NCBI RefSeq assembly: GCF_000760735.1
Contig: NZ_JMEX01000001.1
Location: forward strand, 1-64,000
Direction: 5' to 3'
Length of the DNA stretch: 64,000 nucleotides
Source: Rhodococcoides fascians A44A
GTDB taxonomy: Bacteria; Actinomycetota; Actinomycetes; Mycobacteriales; Mycobacteriaceae
Position 1 is the stretch's first letter. Every line of letters starts with the position of its first letter. A program made the position numbers and the translations under genes. Shown one piece after another: positions 24,913-34,540 of the stretch. The notes under the pieces were generated by a model. That model made no database searches, was not told the origin of the DNA, and saw only the letters and a list, made by a program, of their open reading frames with translations.

Positions 24913-25003
24913 CCGCGAGACACACCGAAATTGCAGTGTGATGGCCGTGCATACCGGCGGTGTGTCCGGGCCGTGCTGCACTTCCTTTACTTGTGAAGTG
25001 GGA

Positions 25004-25336
25004 TCACGACTGTTCGGTCGAGGCGATGGTGCTGCGACACCACTGTCCGATCACGTCGAACACCACCGCTGGGGCATCGACCGCGAGATCGGCAATATCA
25101 CCACCATGGCGGCCATCACGAGCTTGTAAGGCCGAGGCGTCGAGCAATCCCAGAGTCGCCTGGTGCACCTGCCCGGGGTCGGCGATATCGACCACCGTTG
25201 AACCGAACACCTGCAATACTTGTTCGAAGTCGGCCGCGGCGGCAGGATCCGCAATCGCCCAGCACCACAACGCGGCCTCGGTGAGGCCTGCGCTGTCGCG
25301 AGCAGAGACGACACGGTCGACCCATACCGTAGTCAT
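25004..25336 (-). CDS. Small hypothetical protein
   Basis: The product is about 110 aa, from an ATG after GGCAGG. It is acidic, soluble, with a WCW pair and several Ala-rich helices. The frame would extend upstream by 16 codons to another ATG. No family is recognised. It is convergent with the XRE gene at 24691. Confidence 0.45.
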   Translation of the reverse strand: MTTVWVDRVVSARDSAGLTEAALWCWAIADPAAAADFEQVLQVFGSTVVDIADPGQVHQATLGLLDASALQARDGRHGGDIADLAVDAPAVVFDVIGQWCRSTIASTEQS

Positions 25337-25829
25337 CACCTGCCGCGGTGCACCCATATCGTCGACGGTAGAGCACACGCCCATTCCCTACGGGTGTACT
25401 GCTACACGCTCTCGCGAGTCTGCTGGTTTGTGGTCGGTATGACGTGCTCAGGTGTCGAATGCTTCCGCGGGGCGGGTGTCCGGGACGTTGGTGCGTGCGT
25501 GCCATGAGGTGGGTTCACGGCGACGGCGTCGCGCGGAGACCAGCTCACGTGCACTGCTGCGGGACAACGCCAATGCAGACCGCCTCTGACCCGGTCAACG
25601 ATCAGCCCGGCCCCGCGAGCGGTCGACTTCACGCCAGTGTCTGGGACGAGTTGTGAAACGACCGGGTTCGCCCGTCTCGGGTACTTCAGGGTCGGTGTTT
25701 GATAGGAACTAATGGTGACTGCGTTCGAACACCGCCTTGCAGCCCCAGTCGGGGTTTTCTGCGGTACGTTGCCGCGTTCCCAGACGGGAGTGGTTACGCC
25801 GCTGAGCGCCCCGCGTCGAGGGGTTCCTG
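25337..25829. other. Intergenic region without supported gene
   Basis: About 490 bases separate the minus-strand small gene from the SpoIIE-type phosphatase gene. I see no convincing gene; the latter part should contain the phosphatase promoter. Confidence 0.4.
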
Positions 25830-27185
25830 GTGACGGGCGCCGATGACGGCGCCGACGACGATCCAGTCGGGGGCGCACCGCATGGGGTTGTCGGTGCGCA
25901 ACGGGTGTTCGATCTGCTCGATACCGCCCCGGCCGGGTACATCGTCGCCGACGCCGTCTCCGGGACTGTGTGGTACGTCAATCGAACGTTGTGCCGTGTT
26001 CTCGACCGATCAGCAGAACACATCATCGGCACCGACGTCGGTGCGATGTTCGCATCATCCGATGTCGATGTCCTCACGGATCTGCTTGCCACTGCTCCGG
26101 ACGCGTCGAGCAGCGCATCGGTGGGTGCGGCCGCGGACCTCGTCGGTGCAGGCGGAGACCGGTTGCCGGTGTTGTTGATGGCCAACGCCGAACGCTCTCC
26201 TGACGTCGAGGTAGACGGCGGCGACGCACGCGGCGACGACCGGCGAGGAGTGAGTGTGCGGATCACCGTGCACAGTGCCCTCGCCGATGGTGCTCGGCAG
26301 CAACTGCTCACCGACGCCCGCGACGTGTCCCAGCAGGCTCGATCTCTGGCTGAAACTGCTTGCGAGACCGCAGAAGAGGCGCTGGGTAGGTTGCAGGATG
26401 CGCTTGAGACATCGCAGGCGGCGCTGGAAGCCGCTCAGGCCGAACGGAACCGAAGTCACATGTTGGCGACCACGCTGCAGCGCACGTTGCTGCCGCCGAT
26501 TCTCACGGCGCCGCCGGGTATGGAGGTCGCCGCTTACTACCATCACGCCGTCACCGAGGACGTCGGCGGTGATTTCTACGATCTGTTTCCCCTCGACGGG
26601 CGTACGTGGGGGTTCTTCCTCGGCGATGTCAGCGGTAAGGGCCCCGGCGCCGCGGTGGTGACGTCGCTGACGCGGTACTCACTACGCGCGGCTGCGGTGT
26701 TCGATCGTGATCCGGTCACGGTTCTGCACAACTTGAATACCGTGCTTCATCACGAGTTTCGAGGCAATGATCCCCGGTTCTGCACGGTCGTCTACGGCAC
26801 GGTGACTCCGAGTGGGGAAGGTGGTGCCGTGATCGAGCTGGCCAGCGGTGGTCATCCGCCGGCTCTTGTGCTGCGCGCCGATGGGACTGCACAGTATGTG
26901 CACACTCCCGGTGGGCAGTTGGTCGGCGCTTTGGCTGCACCGAGGTTCACCGCGGCGCACATACAGCTTGCGGCCGGTGATGTGTTCGTGCTCTACACCG
27001 ACGGTCTCACCGAGGCCCGGACCGGACCCGGTCGCGGCCGCTACGACGACTACGGCGCACTCGAACGGTTCGCGCAGAAAGCAGCCCCGACCACCGCACC
27101 CGGAATCATCGACGACCTCGTGGACTTGCTGAACAGCTTCGGAAGCGGCCTCGAAGACGACGTCGCGCTCCTGGCGCTGTCGTAA
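25830..27185 (+). CDS. PAS-SpoIIE type PP2C serine phosphatase
   Basis: The 451-aa product starts at GTG. An N-terminal PAS-like domain (about 25-160) is joined by a coiled coil (about 170-215) to a SpoIIE/RsbU PP2C domain. Visible metal-binding and family motifs are EDVGGDFYD, GDVSGKGPGAA, ASGGHPPALV, YTDGLTEAR and DDVALLAL. Such phosphatases dephosphorylate anti-anti-sigma factors in stress-response partner switching. Carried by a plasmid next to salt and osmolyte transporters, it may tie the host sigma response to the cargo; no anti-sigma genes are nearby. Confidence 0.88.
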   Translation: MTGADDGADDDPVGGAPHGVVGAQRVFDLLDTAPAGYIVADAVSGTVWYVNRTLCRVLDRSAEHIIGTDVGAMFASSDVDVLTDLLATAPDASSSASVGAAADLVGAGGDRLPVLLMANAERSPDVEVDGGDARGDDRRGVSVRITVHSALADGARQQLLTDARDVSQQARSLAETACETAEEALGRLQDALETSQAALEAAQAERNRSHMLATTLQRTLLPPILTAPPGMEVAAYYHHAVTEDVGGDFYDLFPLDGRTWGFFLGDVSGKGPGAAVVTSLTRYSLRAAAVFDRDPVTVLHNLNTVLHHEFRGNDPRFCTVVYGTVTPSGEGGAVIELASGGHPPALVLRADGTAQYVHTPGGQLVGALAAPRFTAAHIQLAAGDVFVLYTDGLTEARTGPGRGRYDDYGALERFAQKAAPTTAPGIIDDLVDLLNSFGSGLEDDVALLALS

Positions 27186-27349
27186 CAGCCAGTCCTCGTC
27201 GGTGGCCGGTGCCAGGTACGGTAAACCGCGCGTTCGCCTGCGTGAGTGGGCGCGAAACAAGTGGTGCTGGCCCCCTGTGTTGATGGGGCACTTGATACTC
27301 ACTGTTGTGTGTCGCCGGACGCCTGGGTGGTGCCGGGGCCCGATACCGC

Positions 27350-28681
27350 CTATTTCGGTGCGTGCGGGGCTGGATGGGACTGTTGGTAGATGTCGGGGAT
27401 CCCGTCGTGGTCGTCGTCGCGAGTTTCTTCGTCGTGGATGCGCTTGTAGAGGCGATTACGCGATCGCAGGAGGATCGATGCGAGGACGGCGGCGAGGATC
27501 GATCCGGTCAGGACGCCGATCTTGACGTGATCGTCGCGTTCGGTGCCGGGGCCGAAGGCGAGATCTCCGATCAGTAGGGACACGGTGAATCCGATGCCAG
27601 CGAGCAGCGAAATGCCGATGACGTCGATCCACTGCACCGATTTGTCCAGTGCTGCTTTGGTGAATTTCGAGAGCACGAACGTGGTCCCGAAGATGCCGAC
27701 GGTCTTGCCCACCACCAAGCCGGCGATGATGCCCAGGGCAATTGGATCGGTCAGTGCGCTGGTGAGGCCGCTGAACCCGCCGACGGTTACTCCGGCGGCG
27801 CAGAACGCGAAGACTGGGATCGCCACCCCGGCCGATAGCGGCCGGATACGGTGCTCGAAATGCTCGGCCAGACCGGGGCCTGCCTCGGGTCCGCCCGCTG
27901 CTCGGCTACGCATCACCGGAACAGCGAAGCCCAACAGCACTCCCGCGACGGTGGCGTGGATGCCCGACTCGTGCACCAGCACCCAGGTCACGAACGCCAG
28001 TGGGAGCAGTATCCACCAGGATCGGATTCGTTTCTGGACGGCGACCGTGAACAGGGCCAACGGAATCAGTGCCAATCCGAGTGCTCGGAAATCGACTTCG
28101 TCGGTGTAGAAGACAGCGATGACGGTGATCGCCAGAAGGTCGTCGACGACAGCGAGGGTCAACAAGAAAGTGCGCAGAGCGGTCGGAAGATGCGTGCCGA
28201 TCACCGCGAGGATGGCGACAGCGAATGCGATGTCGGTGGCGGTGGGTATCGCCCATCCTTGTAGGGCGCCGTCGCCTGTGGTGCGGTTGACGAGTACGAA
28301 AATGATTGCCGGTAATGCCATTCCGCCTATGGCCGCGGCAATGGGTAGTGCTGCCCGCGCGGGGTCGCGGAGGTCGCCGGCGACGAATTCGCGTTTGAGT
28401 TCGAGCCCGACGACGAAGAAGAAGATGGCCAGCAGCCCATCGGCCGCCCAGGTCGACAGGGTCAGGTCCAGGTGCAGTGCCGACGGTCCGACGGTGACGT
28501 TCATCGCTGCGTGGTAGGCGGCGGACCAGGGTGAGTTCGCCCAGATCAAGGCTGCGACGGCGGCGATGAGCAGCAGGATGCCGCCGACGGTTTCCTTGCG
28601 GAGAATTGCTGCGATGCGGTTGGCTTCGGAGTAGGAGCCGCGGGAGAACAGCGGCCTGCGGGCAGGTGGGGAAGACGTCAC
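27350..28681 (-). CDS. nhaA: Na+/H+ antiporter NhaA
   Basis: The product is 443 aa from a GTG at 28681 with GAAAGG upstream; a longer 518-aa frame has an uncharacteristic Pro/His-rich N-terminus. Around eleven membrane helices are present. Conserved stretches include [21 protein letters not shown] and [11 protein letters not shown], the last holding the paired aspartates that carry Na+/H+ exchange. It exports Na+ in return for protons, contributing to salt and alkaline pH tolerance. The C-terminal 45 residues are charged and Asp-rich, cytosolic. It is divergent from the BCCT transporter gene. Confidence 0.93.
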   Translation of the reverse strand: MTSSPPARRPLFSRGSYSEANRIAAILRKETVGGILLLIAAVAALIWANSPWSAAYHAAMNVTVGPSALHLDLTLSTWAADGLLAIFFFVVGLELKREFVAGDLRDPARAALPIAAAIGGMALPAIIFVLVNRTTGDGALQGWAIPTATDIAFAVAILAVIGTHLPTALRTFLLTLAVVDDLLAITVIAVFYTDEVDFRALGLALIPLALFTVAVQKRIRSWWILLPLAFVTWVLVHESGIHATVAGVLLGFAVPVMRSRAAGGPEAGPGLAEHFEHRIRPLSAGVAIPVFAFCAAGVTVGGFSGLTSALTDPIALGIIAGLVVGKTVGIFGTTFVLSKFTKAALDKSVQWIDVIGISLLAGIGFTVSLLIGDLAFGPGTERDDHVKIGVLTGSILAAVLASILLRSRNRLYKRIHDEETRDDDHDGIPDIYQQSHPAPHAPK

Positions 28682-28993
28682 AGCAGTGGTGGCCTTTCGA
28701 TAGTTTTCGGGCACGGTCGTCTCATGCCGACCAGACTTCCCGGCGCACCGAGGATCGACTCTATCGGCAGCGGGACGCTGCGACGAAATCGAGCCGCCGG
28801 GCTGCGCAGTCGCATCATCAGGGGCAGGCACCGGGTGCGGAGAGTGGGGGTGAACGGTGTGATCAGTCGTGAGGCTGGCTCGACTGTGTAGTGGCTCTGC
28901 GGGCATTCACTGGGAAGGAATTTTGGTGCCTTGTGGTGATGGCATTACCGTGCTGTGAAGGTCGGGGTCAGTGTCGATAGTGAAAAAACGTCG

Positions 28994-30889
28994 ATGATCG
29001 AACACAACGCAAGGACTGCAACGCTTATGAATTCCGTGAAGACAGCGTGGCGGGGTCTACGCAAACCGGTCTTCCTGCCCGCTTCGGCCATCATCGCCAC
29101 AATGATCGTGTTCTCGGTGGTGTTCGCCAGTACCGCATCGGATGCTTTCGATGCCCTCAACACTGCGATCACCGACGGTGTCGGCTGGTGGTACATCCTC
29201 ACCGCTACCGGTTTCGTTCTGTTCGCCCTGTACTGCGGCATCAGCCGCGTCGGGAACATTCGACTCGGCCGCGACGACGAGAAACCCGAGTTCGGGGTGT
29301 TCTCCTGGTTCGCGATGCTCTTCAGCGCAGGGATGGGCATCGGGCTGGTGTTCTACGGTGTCGCCGAACCCCTCTCCCACTACGTCACCCCACCCGAAGC
29401 CGGCGGCGTCGCCGGTTCGACCGACGCCGCAGCGAATCAAGCCATGGAATTGACGCTATATCACTGGGGTCTGCACGCGTGGGCGATCTACGTCGTCGTC
29501 GGTCTCGGCTTGGCGTACATGACCTACCGCAAAGGTCGGCCCCTGTCGGTGCGTTGGCTCCTCGAACCGCTGCTGGGACGCAGGCGGATCGAAGGCGGGA
29601 TCGGGCACGCCATCGACGTCATCGCCATCGTCGGCACTCTCTTCGGTGTCGCGACATCCCTCGGTTTCGGTGTGCAACAGATTTCCGCCGGCCTGGACTA
29701 TCTCGGGTGGGTCGAGACCAACAATTGGCTCACCATCATCCTGATCGTCTTCGTCACCGGATTGGCGACGTTCTCGGTGGTCTCCGGCGTCACCAAGGGA
29801 CTCAAGTGGCTCTCCAACATCAATATGGTCCTCGCCGCGGGACTGGCGGTGTTCGTGCTACTGCTGGGTCCGACACTGTTTCTGATGCAGTCCTGGGTGC
29901 AGAATCTCGGCGGCTACGTCCAAGCACTACCGGAGTTGATGTTGCGGACCTCCCCGTTCGCCGACGACGGCTGGGCAGGTGCGTGGACGATCTTCTACTG
30001 GGGCTGGTGGATGAGCTGGGCACCGTTCGTGGGCATGTTCATCGCACGCATCTCCCGCGGACGCACCATCCGAGAATTCGTGTTCGGTGTGCTGCTCGCT
30101 CCGACGATCATCGGCTCACTGTGGTTCACCATCTTCGGCGACGCAGGCATTCTGCGGCAACGCAACGACGGTGACATGCTCACCGCAGCCGGTGAAGTCG
30201 ATACCAACACCACCCTGTTCGCATTGCTCGACGGGTTTCCTCTCGCCACCGTCACCAGCGTGCTGGCGATCTTGGTGGTGGTGTTCTTCTTCGTCACCTC
30301 CTCCGACTCCGGGTCGTTGGTGATCGACATCCTCTCCACCGGAGGTGACCTGGACACCCCCAAGATCACCCGCGTCTACTGGGCCGTCCTGGAAGGAATC
30401 GCCGCGGCCGTGCTGCTGCTGATCGGCGGTTCCGGATCGCTGACGGCACTGCAGACCGCCTCGATCGCCACCGCCGTCCCGTTTTCGATCGTGCTGGTCT
30501 TGGCCTGCGTGTCGATGCTCAAAGCCTTCCGCTACGACGTCGCCACCACCCCGAGTTATGTGCGTGTGACTCCCGCCGCCGACGCGACCACGCCGCCCGG
30601 CGGTGACACGCCCGTAGCGACACCCAGGCGCCGCGGCTCCGGAATTTCCTCCACCTTCTCCGGACTGTCGCCGTCACGGGAGAACCTGGCCACACCGGCA
30701 TCGAATCACCTCGTCGTTGCCGTGCATCAACTCACCTCCGACCAGATCGGTGTCGATCCCGACACCGGAGCCGTGGCCTACTCCCCCGAGGACGCCCCAC
30801 GTGATCCCCTCGGCGGTGAAGTGTTCGACACCCCCGAGTTCGCGGACTCCGCCGAAGGACACGCCCAAAAGACGAAAGCGGTGGACTGA
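28994..30889 (+). CDS. BCCT-family betaine/choline/carnitine transporter
   Basis: The product is about 631 aa; the ATG at 28994 is the first ATG, but GTG 28955 or ATG 29027 are possible. Twelve membrane helices carry BCCT signatures: MGIGLVFYGVAEP and the Trp-rich WGWWMSWAPFVGMFIARIS region. It takes up compatible solutes such as glycine betaine or choline with Na+ or H+. A long hydrophilic C-terminal tail of about 110 residues is typical of osmoregulated members. It is divergent from nhaA, which suggests a joint osmotic/salt-stress unit. Confidence 0.93.
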   Translation: MIEHNARTATLMNSVKTAWRGLRKPVFLPASAIIATMIVFSVVFASTASDAFDALNTAITDGVGWWYILTATGFVLFALYCGISRVGNIRLGRDDEKPEFGVFSWFAMLFSAGMGIGLVFYGVAEPLSHYVTPPEAGGVAGSTDAAANQAMELTLYHWGLHAWAIYVVVGLGLAYMTYRKGRPLSVRWLLEPLLGRRRIEGGIGHAIDVIAIVGTLFGVATSLGFGVQQISAGLDYLGWVETNNWLTIILIVFVTGLATFSVVSGVTKGLKWLSNINMVLAAGLAVFVLLLGPTLFLMQSWVQNLGGYVQALPELMLRTSPFADDGWAGAWTIFYWGWWMSWAPFVGMFIARISRGRTIREFVFGVLLAPTIIGSLWFTIFGDAGILRQRNDGDMLTAAGEVDTNTTLFALLDGFPLATVTSVLAILVVVFFFVTSSDSGSLVIDILSTGGDLDTPKITRVYWAVLEGIAAAVLLLIGGSGSLTALQTASIATAVPFSIVLVLACVSMLKAFRYDVATTPSYVRVTPAADATTPPGGDTPVATPRRRGSGISSTFSGLSPSRENLATPASNHLVVAVHQLTSDQIGVDPDTGAVAYSPEDAPRDPLGGEVFDTPEFADSAEGHAQKTKAVD

Positions 30890-31389
30890 CTGCGCGGGAC
30901 TGCGTTCGCAAGTCTCGGCAACACCGATTCGCCCACTGTGCATTGGGTGCGCGCCGAGGCCGGGCGGTGCCGGTCTGTGGTGCCGGCACCCCGTCCATCG
31001 CTGTCTTGAGGGCGCCTGCCGTGGGCGGGAGAGCGAGCCCGGTCCCAGTGCCCGGGTATGCCCGGGCACGTCCTTGTTCACGGGTGTCAGGTAGCGGTCG
31101 CACAGGGCAGGCGCAGTCGACATCGCTGTTTCGCCCGTCCGGTGGAACGGGCTGTGGGCCGCTTACATCGACGTGGAGTCCTCGATTTCGCGCCTCGCAC
31201 GGTACGCGGCGACAGCAGCGGCGGCGATGCGTGAGCCCGAACTCGAGATCGACCTGGTCGTGACCGCTGCGTCATCGAGTCTGCACGCCAGCTGTGGGGT
31301 TCCACAGTGCACGCCGGGTGCTCGAACGTGCCGGTACATTCCGGTCGCTAGGGTTCTGAGCGAGGTGTCTGGTGCGGTAGACCTGTTGG
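30890..31389. other. Intergenic region after the BCCT gene
   Basis: About 500 bases with no supported gene; contains the hairpin at 31048-31069 and presumably the promoter for the membrane protein gene at 31390. Confidence 0.4.
31048..31069 (+). terminator. Hairpin downstream of the BCCT gene
   Basis: Perfect arms GTGCCCGGG and CCCGGGCAC with a 4-base loop. Confidence 0.6.
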
Positions 31390-31620
31390 GTGAACAGGAC
31401 GGTGCGGGCGGCGGCCGCGGTGATGGTGATGTTCCTGGTGATAGGGATCTTGTGGGCGGCGATCGGATACGTCTACACGGGAAACATCGTCTCCGGGGCT
31501 TTGGTGTGGGGTGGAGCCGTGGTTGCGGCCGGGTGGGTGATCGTGGGTGTGGGAGTGACCGGAAAAGTAGTTCGACTGAAACGTCGACGCCGTCGCAGCG
31601 GTATCTCGGGAGGAGAGTAG
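31390..31620 (+). CDS. Small two-helix membrane protein (cassette 2)
   Basis: The 76-aa product starts at GTG. Two hydrophobic helices (about 8-30 and 33-58) are followed by a strongly basic KRRRRR tail, so the C-terminus is probably cytosolic. Ten bases later an XRE regulator begins. The same gene pair architecture is found at 24454-24912. Confidence 0.55.
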   Translation: MNRTVRAAAAVMVMFLVIGILWAAIGYVYTGNIVSGALVWGGAVVAAGWVIVGVGVTGKVVRLKRRRRRSGISGGE

Positions 31621-31630
31621 ACCTGAGGTT

Positions 31631-32134
31631 GTGCCCCACGCCGATAACACCGACATTAAACGTCTGGGAACAGCTGTGCGGGACCGGCGCGCGCAGTTGA
31701 GTATCAGTCAGGTCGAGCTGTGGAAGGCAGGAGGACCGTCGAACAGCACGTTGACCAACATCGAGTCCGGTCGCGATATGCCCGTTCACCCCAAAATGCT
31801 CCGAAAGCTCGATTTCGCCCTGGGATGGCCGCCCGGACGGGCATACGAACTCCTGCACGGCGATTCCCTTGGCGATGCGGGCGCGCACGAACACCCGCCG
31901 TTGGAGGTAACCGGCTGCGACGGCGCTGCGGATACAGCGGGTGCGCCGAGGCCGGTGGTTCTGGCCGAACCTGTGATCGCGGCATTGCTTTACGATGCAG
32001 ATCAAGCCAGACGCGCCCTCGTTCGCTACAGCAACCGGCAGCTCGGTTTCGATGCTGTCGCGGCACGGCTCTATAGGCTCATCGACACCGCCGAGTTGCT
32101 CGCGCACCAGGCCAGCAGTGATGGTGTCGACTGA
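31631..32134 (+). CDS. XRE-family regulator (cassette 2)
   Basis: The 167-aa product starts at GTG. The HTH at about residues 10-60 (VRDRRAQLSISQVEL, with an AGGPSNS loop, then TLTNIESGRDM) shares the unusual Gly-Gly-Pro loop with the regulator encoded at 20563. A C-terminal helical domain of about 90 residues may bind a ligand or the membrane partner. It forms a short operon with the upstream small membrane protein and ends before a strong hairpin. Confidence 0.7.
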   Translation: MPHADNTDIKRLGTAVRDRRAQLSISQVELWKAGGPSNSTLTNIESGRDMPVHPKMLRKLDFALGWPPGRAYELLHGDSLGDAGAHEHPPLEVTGCDGAADTAGAPRPVVLAEPVIAALLYDADQARRALVRYSNRQLGFDAVAARLYRLIDTAELLAHQASSDGVD

Positions 32135-32217
32135 AATCTGGGACCGCAGCAGACGAGTGTGTTTACGATGGGCGTTGGTTGATCGTCACAGTTGTCTGTG
32201 GTCACACCGATCAGCCA

Positions 32218-32258
32218 CCCCGGCGTTTGATTGCTCGCCGAAGAATCGAACGCCGGGG
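32218..32258. terminator. Strong bidirectional hairpin between XRE and cold-shock genes
   Basis: Fifteen-base arms with one G-T wobble (32218-32232 and 32244-32258) and an 11-base loop lie between the convergent genes at 31631 and 32449. No gene is supported in the 32135-32448 interval. Confidence 0.6.
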
Positions 32259-32448
32259 CAGGCGTCTCAGCGGGCGATGTCCTCTCATATTTCGGGGGCA
32301 CCGCCCTCGGCAGCTGGTGGTGCGAGGCGCGCGCGGCAGGTTTACTTTCGAACCCCTCCGCGACCAGGACCGGGCGGCCCCTTCTCGACACGGAGAAGGA
32401 TGACGCGCCCGCCCATACGAGTCCCCGGTTCAGGCTGCCAATAAAAAC

Positions 32449-32652
32449 TCAGAGAGCGCGGACGCTGGTGGCCTGAGGGCCTTTGGTGCCTTGTCCGATC
32501 TCGAATTCAACACGCTGGCCCTCATCGAGTGACTTGTATCCCGAGCCCATGATTTCGGAGTAGTGCACGAACACGTCGGCTCCGCCGCCGTCTTGTTCGA
32601 TGAACCCGAAGCCCTTCTCGCCGTTGAACCATTTCACTGTTCCCTGCGCCAT
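32449..32652 (-). CDS. Cold-shock protein (CspA family)
   Basis: The 67-aa product carries both RNA-binding motifs of the cold-shock domain, KGFGFI and VFVHYS, on a five-strand pattern beginning GTVKWF. Such proteins bind single-stranded nucleic acid and melt RNA structure in cold or stationary phase. The second ATG (32652) is used as start, two codons after another ATG. The 5' region is long and may be a cold-responsive leader. Confidence 0.95.
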   Translation of the reverse strand: MAQGTVKWFNGEKGFGFIEQDGGGADVFVHYSEIMGSGYKSLDEGQRVEFEIGQGTKGPQATSVRAL

Positions 32653-32976
32653 GACCATCGAACTTTCTTCTCGTGAGCCCAGCAGTCACGTCGACCACTC
32701 GATCTCGGCACCGATCATGACATCCGAACCGAATGTAGACGAGCATCGCCCAGGTAGCCGACTTCCACCCTCGACTTCCACTCTTGACGAGGAGTGAGGT
32801 CGAGTGGTGCACGTGGTGGCCGATGGGGTTGTCGAGCGCGGGCGTTCATGCGGCCGGAGGTGGGGTCGGCGGCGTGGACGGTGGCGGCTGCGTTGCGAGC
32901 TCGGCAGTTGCGGCACGTGGCCGGCCATGTCTTCCACAAGGACACCGGCGCTTGGAGTGAGAGGTCCTGGTGCAAG

Positions 32977-33429
32977 TCACTGCACCCGGGGTGCTCTACG
33001 CCAACCCCGAACGATCGCAACGAAGCCGACGATCAGAGGCAGCTGCAGAAAGATGATGGCGTTCAACGCATCATGCGGCAGGGGGAGTTCGTCGAAGAAC
33101 TGCGCCGTCCCGGTAACGATCAGCAACAACAGCGTCGTTTGCATTGCGGCGCCATGGCGGCGCGGCCAGTCCCGTCGCCGTCGAAGCTTCGCCTGCATCG
33201 TCCCGTACCCCATCAGGGCAACAACCACGAGGGAGATCCCGTGGAAAACGCTGGGCCCGTCTCGTATCTCGTAGATCCACAATGAGCAGAGCACCATGAC
33301 CGACAGCGCACCGACGTACATCCGACCAGCCCACCGGTGGAAGAGCGTTCCCTTCGTGGCCACAAGCACTACCGCGCCGCATGCCGCAGCACTGACCGCG
33401 GCGAACGTATGGACGTCGATCACCATCAT
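32977..33429 (-). CDS. DUF2306-like four-helix membrane protein
   Basis: The 150-aa product has four membrane helices. The HRWAGRMYV stretch after helix 1 and the RRHGAAM region are typical of DUF2306 proteins, whose function is unknown; a heme or quinone-related role has been suggested for similar folds. Tandem ATGs mark the start. It is monocistronic. Confidence 0.65.
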   Translation of the reverse strand: MMVIDVHTFAAVSAAACGAVVLVATKGTLFHRWAGRMYVGALSVMVLCSLWIYEIRDGPSVFHGISLVVVALMGYGTMQAKLRRRRDWPRRHGAAMQTTLLLLIVTGTAQFFDELPLPHDALNAIIFLQLPLIVGFVAIVRGWRRAPRVQ

Positions 33430-33518
33430 CTCCCCAAGCTAACCATGTACCGGGCGGGCGGTAACCGCATCCGTGATGCGTCATCCGGAGATGGAAACTG
33501 CGGTCAGGAAGATTCGGT

Positions 33519-33543
33519 CGATCACCGGAGATCCCGGTGATCG
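33519..33543 (-). terminator. Hairpin after the hydrolase relic
   Basis: Perfect 10-base arms CGATCACCGG and CCGGTGATCG with a 5-base loop, 30 bases beyond the relic's stop codon; probably the original terminator of the intact gene. Confidence 0.5.
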
Positions 33544-33572
33544 TGCTACCCGACACGTGCCGTCGGCACGGT

Positions 33573-34040
33573 CTAGGTCAGTGTGCAGAGGGTGCCTTCC
33601 GGTGGGGATTTCAGGTCCACGAGGTACTCGGCTACGACCGTGTCGACGCAGTCGTTCGCTCCGGAGAACGCGACGGTGTGCTGGTCTCCGTCGACGGAGA
33701 GCAGTGACCCACCCAGCGTCTCGGCAAGGCTGACACCACCCGCGTAGGGCGTGGACGGGTCGCCGGTGATGGAGATGGTCAACGTGTCGGGCAGACCGTC
33801 GATATCGGTTGCGTACGGGAATCCCAGAGTGGGTTCGACGGGCCAGGATTCACACGGGTCGCGTGCACCTTCCGGCCCCAGACCTGAGTCGGTGAACGGC
33901 GCGATGCCCTGAATTCGCTCCTTGAGCTCGACCTCCTGTTCGGCAGTGTTGCGCTGCTCGTCGTTGCAGTTGATCGCGTACAGCGCCTCGGCGAAATTCG
34001 GGTAGGCGCCGTCGACAGCCGATGCAATTCGTGGCCATCG
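33573..34040 (-). pseudogene. C-terminal relic of a TAP-like alpha/beta hydrolase
   Basis: The reading frame ends with a region typical of tripeptidyl-aminopeptidase-like hydrolases: ALYAINCND, then an ISITGDPSTPYAGG stretch with the catalytic Asp, and a DGDQHTVAF segment with the catalytic His, followed by a Cys-containing tail. The N-terminal half with the GXSXG nucleophile is missing: upstream of about 34040 the sequence no longer resembles the family in any frame. About 155 residues remain of an expected 480 or so. It is a dead gene at the edge of the accessory region. Confidence 0.65.
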
Positions 34041-34540
34041 TTGCGGGCGATTCCACTGCCATCGTCGACGGTGACCACCCGAGATGGTCAGCGACCGAGC
34101 GGGCACCGCGCCGGCGGCACTGGTGGTGGCACATCCTCGTTTTCGCCGTCTACCGTCCCTACGACCCGGTGAAAGGGCGCTACTCGATGCGATACCTGCT
34201 CGCACCCGTCCACTCTCGGATGCTGCCGGTCACCACCGAGACCGCGACGAGTGCACGGCGTCCCACACCCGGTGACGCGTAGATTTCGGCGAGGGCGGTC
34301 TGCGCGGTCCGAGTCCTTGGATTCGTGAACACCGACGTGCCCCGTTCCGACTGGTGTCGGTCACAGTCGCGATGGTGCTTGTTCCGGCGGGGGTGGTGTG
34401 TCAACGTCAGGCTCCAACCGAGTGATGTGACCATCCGTCGAAGGTCCCAGAACAGGGACTGGTCGAGGATGCTGCCGATGAGGTTGCATCGTTTGCGGGA
34501 TCGGACTCGATTGGACGACACGGAAGCAAAGACCCAAAGT
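34041..34540. other. Region between hydrolase relic and Gly-rich gene
   Basis: About 500 bases with only frames lacking recognisable features. Probably degraded sequence plus the promoter of the Gly-rich protein gene. Confidence 0.35.
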
